A stretch of 64,000 nucleotides of DNA from Pikeienuella litoralis (GTDB lineage: Bacteria > Pseudomonadota > Alphaproteobacteria > Rhodobacterales > Rhodobacteraceae): NCBI RefSeq assembly GCF_037646705.1, contig NZ_JBBHER010000005.1, positions 62,001-126,000 on the forward strand, written 5' to 3'. Below are positions 61,937 to 64,000 of this stretch, piece by piece. A program made the translations under genes and the position numbers. Each line of letters starts with the position of its first letter. The first letter of the stretch is position 1. The notes below the pieces were generated by a model. That model ran no database searches. It was not told the DNA's origin and worked only from the letters and a program-made list of their open reading frames with translations.

Positions 61937-63114
61937 CCTCGTTCTCCTCCGCGACGCCGCCTCGGGGCATTGAAGAGCGACAGGCCCGGACGCAATCCCG
62001 GATCATCTGGCTCACCATGTTGCTTTTCACGGTGGCCGTAAGCTGGGCCTGGGCCGCGCGGCTCGATGAGGTGACCACCGCCGAAGGGCAGGTGATCCCG
62101 ATTCGGCAGGAGCAGGTCGTCCAGTCGCTCGAAGGTGGCTTGCTGCGCGAACTGAGAGTGCGTTCTGACGAGATTGTCGAGGCCGGCGAGGTGCTTGCCC
62201 GGCTTGACCCTACGGGGACGGAGGCGAGCGTCGATGAGACCGAGGCTCAGCTTCAGGCCCGTCAGGCGCGGATCGCCCGGCTAACCGCCGAGATCACCGA
62301 TCAGGCGTTGCAGTTTCCCGAAACCCTGGTGGCCCAGAGGGAGCTGATCGCCACGGAGAGGGCGCTTTATGACGCGCGTCGCGACAGTCTGGCGAAGACG
62401 CTTTCGTTGGTTCGGGACTCGCGGGCTCTTCTGGAGGAAGAACTTCAGGCCATGACCCGGCTCTCTTCATTGGGGGCTTCATCGCGAATGGATGCGGTGA
62501 GACTTCAGCGCCAGATGGTCGACTTGAACATGAAAGAGGCCGAGATCCGGCATGATTATTATGTCACCGCAAATGAGGAGCTGGCCAAGACCAAGGCTGA
62601 GGCCGAGGCTCTGGCCGCGGAGTTGCGTGGCGGGAAGGATCGTCTCGAACGGCTGACCTTGCGCTCGCCGGTGCGCGGCATCGTGAAGGATATCGCCGTG
62701 ACCACGGTTGGTGGGGTCGTCGCTCCGAATGGGGAGCTGATGACGATCGTGCCGCTCGATGAGGAACTCCTTGTGGAAGCCAGAGTTCACCCTCGGGATA
62801 TCGCCTTCATTCGCCCGGAGATGCGCGCCACGGTCAAGGTGACGGCCTATGATCACGCGATCTACGGGACGCTGGAGGGCGAGGTCAGGTCGATTTCACC
62901 GGATTCCATCCGTGACGAGACGGATCCACAGAAGCGCTACTATCGCGTCTTTGTGCGGAGCGACGCCTTTGAGCTGACAAACAAGGCGGGAAGAAAATTC
63001 GCCGTCACGCCGGGCATGGTGGCCACGGTCGATATCCATACCGGCTCCAAGACCGTGTTGGAGTATCTTGTGAAACCCTTCAATCGGGCGGCCGAAGCCA
63101 TGCGCGAACGCTAG
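61933..63114 (+). CDS. HlyD-family membrane fusion protein of the T1SS
   Basis: This 393-residue adaptor has one N-terminal transmembrane helix (SRIIWLTMLLFTVAVSWAWA, about residues 15-34). The first half of the lipoyl/biotinyl motif is AEGQVIPIRQEQVVQSLEGG. A long coiled coil spans about 90-235. The second lipoyl half and barrel are RLTLRSPVRGIVKDIAV and VEARVHPRDIAFIRPE. It links the ABC exporter to the TolC-like lipoprotein. The start overlaps the ABC gene by 4 bp, so the three T1SS genes are coupled. Confidence 0.94.
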   Translation: MTSFSSATPPRGIEERQARTQSRIIWLTMLLFTVAVSWAWAARLDEVTTAEGQVIPIRQEQVVQSLEGGLLRELRVRSDEIVEAGEVLARLDPTGTEASVDETEAQLQARQARIARLTAEITDQALQFPETLVAQRELIATERALYDARRDSLAKTLSLVRDSRALLEEELQAMTRLSSLGASSRMDAVRLQRQMVDLNMKEAEIRHDYYVTANEELAKTKAEAEALAAELRGGKDRLERLTLRSPVRGIVKDIAVTTVGGVVAPNGELMTIVPLDEELLVEARVHPRDIAFIRPEMRATVKVTAYDHAIYGTLEGEVRSISPDSIRDETDPQKRYYRVFVRSDAFELTNKAGRKFAVTPGMVATVDIHTGSKTVLEYLVKPFNRAAEAMRER

Positions 63115-63120
63115 TCTTTC

Positions 63121-64000
63121 ATGCAAAACCCATCCATCTCCCGCATTCTGGATGAGCTCGGCTCGCGGATCGCGCCGCTGCCAGATCCCTATCCGCGGCA
63201 CATCGTTTTCGTTTCCGGGACCGAGGGCGACAGCCGCGCTCAAGTGCGAACGATCACGGCCTCCAACCTGATAGACCTGCGTGAGAAGCTGGAGGGAGGG
63301 GAGCTCGCCCGCTTGCTCGCCGCCCGTCATGTTCGGTTGGATTGGGTGACGGATGTGCGCGCTCTCTCCTTTCGCGCCTACAAGGAAGCGTTGCGAAAGG
63401 TGAAGCGAAACTATAGCCGAAAAGGGGTGTCGCTGGACGCCAGCTTCCGGCAGGCGGTGACCGAGGGAGAATTGAACGGCGGCGCGTTGCTCTATAAAGG
63501 CTCGCGGGCGCCCCATTGCGAAATCAACCTCAACAATTTCGAGATTTACTGGCGGCGCCGGTTTGGCGCGTCATTTTCACTTCCGCAAGACGGTGATGAC
63601 ATTTTCCTGTTCCAGTCGGAGGGGCTGTTTCAGGATCGCGACAGCGGCGTTCTTCACCCGCTCATGCCGTCGGGCCGCAATGGCGGGCGCCGCGTCTTCG
63701 ACGTCAACCAGCCCGAAAATCTCGATCTCCTGATACGTGAAAGCGCCGCCTATCTGGCCGCTCAGGTCAAGGAGGACGGGATGTTCCACTATGGCTGGCG
63801 CCCAAGCTTCGATCGTCCGATCGATCATTACAACACGTTGCGCCACGCCAGCAGCACCTACGCGCTTTGCGAAGCCCATGGCGTGCTGCAAGACGGCGCC
63901 ATACGGGCGGCCATCGAACGGTCTCTGAAGAAGATTTCAAAAACTCTGGTCAAACACACCATCGGACGGGCCGGGTCGGCGGCTTATCTGATGGACGCGG
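63121..64000 (+). CDS. Unrecognised protein directly after the T1SS genes (3' end outside the window)
   Basis: An open frame starts at ATG 63121, 6 bp after the HlyD stop, and runs 293 codons to the window edge. There is no signal peptide or membrane segment. The N-terminal part is mixed (VFVSGTEGDSRAQVRTITASN, then ALRKVKRNYSRKGVSLDASF). After about residue 215 it carries MFHYGWRPSFDRPIDHYNTL, RHASSTYALCEAHGVL and a helical AIERSLKKISKTLVKHTIG, which suggests an alpha/alpha toroid-like fold of the type found in sugar or peptide enzymes. I do not recognise the family. Position suggests a role linked to the adhesin system. Confidence 0.7.
   Translation, partial: MQNPSISRILDELGSRIAPLPDPYPRHIVFVSGTEGDSRAQVRTITASNLIDLREKLEGGELARLLAARHVRLDWVTDVRALSFRAYKEALRKVKRNYSRKGVSLDASFRQAVTEGELNGGALLYKGSRAPHCEINLNNFEIYWRRRFGASFSLPQDGDDIFLFQSEGLFQDRDSGVLHPLMPSGRNGGRRVFDVNQPENLDLLIRESAAYLAAQVKEDGMFHYGWRPSFDRPIDHYNTLRHASSTYALCEAHGVLQDGAIRAAIERSLKKISKTLVKHTIGRAGSAAYLMDA

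Overview
The window is a GC-rich chromosomal segment from an alphaproteobacterium, most likely Rhodobacterales or a close relative. The evidence is the tight nuoA-N operon with a long-tailed NuoE and extra small genes, followed by birA, coaX and an RNase J gene. An LdtR-type MarR regulator, SdhE, two TRAP transport systems and an imelysin/di-haem iron locus fit the same picture. Coding density is high, and many genes overlap by ATGA or TGATG junctions.

Layout. 1-2280: the start of a minus-strand amine/gamma-glutamylputrescine oxidoreductase, an XRE regulator, sdhE, an ldtR-like regulator and tRNA-Leu. 2.3-8.6 kb: a protein quality-control block (tig, clpP, clpX, lon). Sequences close to the sigma-32 (RpoH) consensus lie upstream of clpP and lon. 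8.6-9.1 kb: tRNA-Val and tRNA-Asp. 9.2-24.6 kb: the full 14-gene complex I operon behind a good sigma-70 promoter, carrying one small lipoprotein gene and two doubtful small ORFs. 24.6-27.9 kb: birA, coaX and rnj, apparently cotranscribed. 28.1-30.9 kb: a minus-strand P2-type cation ATPase. 31.2-37.6 kb: an iron-linked cluster (imelysin, outer-membrane protein, di-haem oxidoreductase, second imelysin, DUF1513) behind a promoter with a TGA-N9-TCA element between its -35 and -10. 38.0-46.7 kb: two TRAP transporters with an SDR dehydrogenase, a cyclase-family hydrolase and an NAD(P)-dependent oxidoreductase, which looks like a catabolic locus of unknown substrate. 47.0-50.5 kb: a YnjBCD-type ABC importer. 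51.0-52.7 kb: glnK-amtB. 52.8-53.4 kb: a secreted protein of unknown role.

53.9-64.0 kb is the most striking part. It holds a giant acidic type I secretion substrate with 467 consecutive Asp-Ala dipeptides (one Thr replaces an Ala). Its own secretion system follows: a TolC-like lipoprotein, an ABC exporter with a cysteine-free N-terminal domain, and an HlyD adaptor. After these comes an unrecognised gene that runs off the window. The architecture matches the BapA/BapBCD biofilm adhesin system known from Paracoccus denitrificans. The length and near-perfect regularity of the repeat, and the unknown downstream gene, deserve attention.

All calls come from reading motifs, lengths and neighbourhoods by eye. 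No database search was run.
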